Shown: one piece after another, positions 6,392 through 6,875 of the stretch | Layout: every line of letters starts with the position of its first letter | How positions within the stretch are numbered: position 1 is the first letter of the stretch | Origin: Candidatus Peregrinibacteria bacterium CG_4_10_14_0_2_um_filter_43_11 | Lineage (GTDB): Bacteria > Patescibacteriota > Gracilibacteria > UM-FILTER-43-11 | Assembly: GCA_002792495.1 (NCBI GenBank) | Contig: PFOK01000042.1 | Span: forward strand, 1-6,875 | Direction: 5' to 3' | Length of the DNA stretch: 6,875 nucleotides | The notes under the pieces: model-generated | The model's input: only the letters and a program-made list of their open reading frames with translations | Told to the model about the DNA's origin: nothing | Database searches by the model: none | Position numbers and translations under genes: made by a program

Positions 6392-6514
6392 AAGGAGGTA
6401 AAGCCAACTGAAATGAAAGACACCGGCATGAAAAAACTGCAAGCGGTTTTAAATGACAGTGAGGGTTGCCCTACTATTTTTTGCATCAAGGCAAAAACGG
6501 GCGGAAATGCATAA
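6392..6514 (+). other. Micro-ORF with strong Shine-Dalgarno sequence (33 codons at 6413-6514)
   Basis: AAGGAGGT at 6392-6399 is a perfect Shine-Dalgarno match, the best in the window. An ATG follows at 6413, leaving a gap of 13 nt, which is long. The frame is MKDTGMKKLQAVLNDSEGCP and 13 more residues, ending TAA at 6512-6514. It contains two cysteines (19 and 24) and no family I know. Another frame of 41 codons (6261-6386) ends just before it. The pair could be a tiny operon, but chance or gene decay is more likely. Confidence 0.2.
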
Positions 6515-6575
6515 GAATCACCACTATGCTCATGGTAGCGCTGAGAGTAGATGAACCTTATTTTAGAAAGTTCGG

Positions 6576-6604
6576 TTGACATTATGATATCACTTTGATA
6601 TCAT
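6576..6604 (+). promoter_or_regulatory. Strong promoter with embedded palindromic operator
   Basis: TTGACA (6576-6581) is a perfect -35, and TATCAT (6599-6604) follows after 17 bp as a five-of-six -10. The spacer and -10 are covered by a perfect inverted repeat, ATGATATCA (6584-6592) and TGATATCAT (6596-6604), separated by CTT. It can also be read as two copies of the palindromic octamer TGATATCA starting 11 bp apart, about one helical turn. This geometry suggests a dimeric repressor that blocks RNA polymerase, as in autoregulated toxin-antitoxin operons. Transcription would start near 6611. Confidence 0.65.
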
Positions 6605-6639
6605 ATATTTATAGTATTCCAACGAATTATTAGAATAGA

Positions 6640-6783
6640 GTGACGAATCAAAAGAAGCGATTTCAAAAAATCATTGTAGGAAGTTTAAAAGAATACCCTT
6701 TTGAATGGATCAGAAATTTTCTGGAATATTATGATTATGTCAGCGAAGCCAATGCTTCATCACATTTTATTTTCAGACACTAG
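6640..6783 (+). pseudogene. HicA-like toxin fragment (N-terminal part), broken
   Basis: This 47-codon frame begins with GTG at 6640, about 30 nt after the predicted transcription start. An in-frame TAG at 6631 excludes an upstream start, and no in-frame ATG exists. It begins MTNQKKRFQKIIVG and continues with FEWIRNFLEYYDYV, ending ASSHFIFRH. A basic N-terminal helix, a second helix and then a Ser-His...Phe-Arg-His strand pattern match the first half of HicA mRNA interferases, where the equivalent of His42 is catalytic. HicA proteins usually continue with a proline, an Ile-Pro-type strand and a last helix. These are absent, as TAG follows directly at a 12-bp palindrome and no other frame restores them. 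The gene is AT-rich compared with carB. The family call rests on a short pattern, so it could also be an unrelated small protein; no HicB antitoxin is in the window. Confidence 0.42.
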
Positions 6784-6787
6784 TGTC
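6776..6787. repeat. 12-bp perfect palindrome at the end of the HicA-like frame
   Basis: GACACTAGTGTC is fully self-complementary and contains the stop codon of the HicA-like frame. One such palindrome is expected by chance in a window this size, so it matters only for its position. It could mark an insertion point or an element end. Confidence 0.3.
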
Positions 6788-6822
6788 CCAAGAAAGTTTT
6801 AAGTGAGGGGCTAATTTTGTTT

Positions 6823-6831
6823 TGGTATAAA
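6823..6831 (+). promoter_or_regulatory. Possible extended -10 promoter reading out of the window
   Basis: TG, one base, then TATAAA gives an extended -10 in AT-rich DNA, with no good -35 upstream. AAAAAAGGG follows at 6834-6842. No start codon with an open frame follows before the window ends at 6875, so any gene it serves lies beyond. Confidence 0.22.
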
Positions 6832-6875
6832 CGAAAAAAGGGTTTTTGGTAAAGTGTTAGATGTAATTCAAACAT

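Larger units (their letters stand above)
5972..6575. other. Gene-poor stretch, no supported protein gene
   Basis: No frame in this 600-bp stretch gives a protein I recognise. The left part, to about 6060, is T-rich on the plus strand and gives only hydrophobic reading frames broken by stops. From 6096 to 6380 it is richer in GC and holds the palindromes listed separately, plus a partial copy GCCTGCCTGTCGG at 6096-6108. Two long open frames on the minus strand (6219-6407 and 6238-6582) cross these palindromes and show no domain, credible start context or amino-acid pattern of a real gene. Two plus-strand micro-ORFs occur at 6261-6386 and 6413-6514. The stretch looks like decayed or accessory DNA. 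Confidence 0.6.

Noticed and set aside
6520..6550. Possible tRNA or structured RNA around CACCACTATGCTCATGGTAG.
   Set aside because: Only a 4-bp stem can be drawn. There is no T-arm motif, acceptor stem or cloverleaf spacing.
6219..6582. Two overlapping minus-strand open frames of 62 and 114 codons.
   Set aside because: They run through GC-rich palindromes, are rich in Pro, Ser and Arg, show no domain and lack a credible start context.

Overview
The window is a bacterial chromosomal segment with three intact housekeeping genes and about 0.9 kb of gene-poor, accessory-looking DNA at the right end. All four readable frames use the standard genetic code, with stops TAA, TAG, TAG and TAG. Three features are reminiscent of candidate-phyla (Patescibacteria/CPR-like) or similar little-cultured bacteria: 7-bp-periodic repeats in the spacers, GC-rich palindromes of the GCCTGCC/GGCGGGC type, and starts with weak or no Shine-Dalgarno sequence. 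The carB protein belongs to the type shared by Bacteroidetes and eukaryotic CAD. The taxonomic placement is an impression, not a result.

Layout. Positions 1-80 are a heptamer tandem array downstream of aspS. aspS (minus strand, 81-1844) encodes aspartyl-tRNA synthetase, probably the non-discriminating type. Positions 1845-1996 hold a probable aspS promoter and a spacer built largely of degenerate heptamers, which run into the end of the next gene. The TsaC/Sua5-type gene (minus strand, 1997-2596) makes threonylcarbamoyl-AMP for tRNA t6A. Positions 2597-2767 are a divergent promoter region. On the plus strand it contains a candidate attenuator: promoter, 17-codon leader ORF, then an intrinsic terminator whose stem begins at the leader stop codon and ends about 15 bp before carB. 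carB (plus strand, 2768-5971) encodes the full-length large subunit of carbamoyl-phosphate synthetase.

Positions 5972-6575 contain no gene I can support. They hold two REP-like hairpins and some very short ORFs. At 6576-6604 lies a strong sigma70-type promoter with a perfect 9-bp inverted repeat over its spacer and -10 box. It drives a 47-codon frame resembling the first half of a HicA mRNA-interferase toxin, cut off at a 12-bp palindrome. The last 90 bases are AT-rich and hold a possible outward promoter.

Function. aspS and the TsaC gene both serve tRNA charging and modification and are transcribed away from carB, which starts pyrimidine and arginine synthesis. The most interesting points are the possible leader-peptide attenuator in front of carB, the operator-controlled broken toxin gene, and the heptamer DNA that supplies the tsaC stop codon and borders the aspS promoter.
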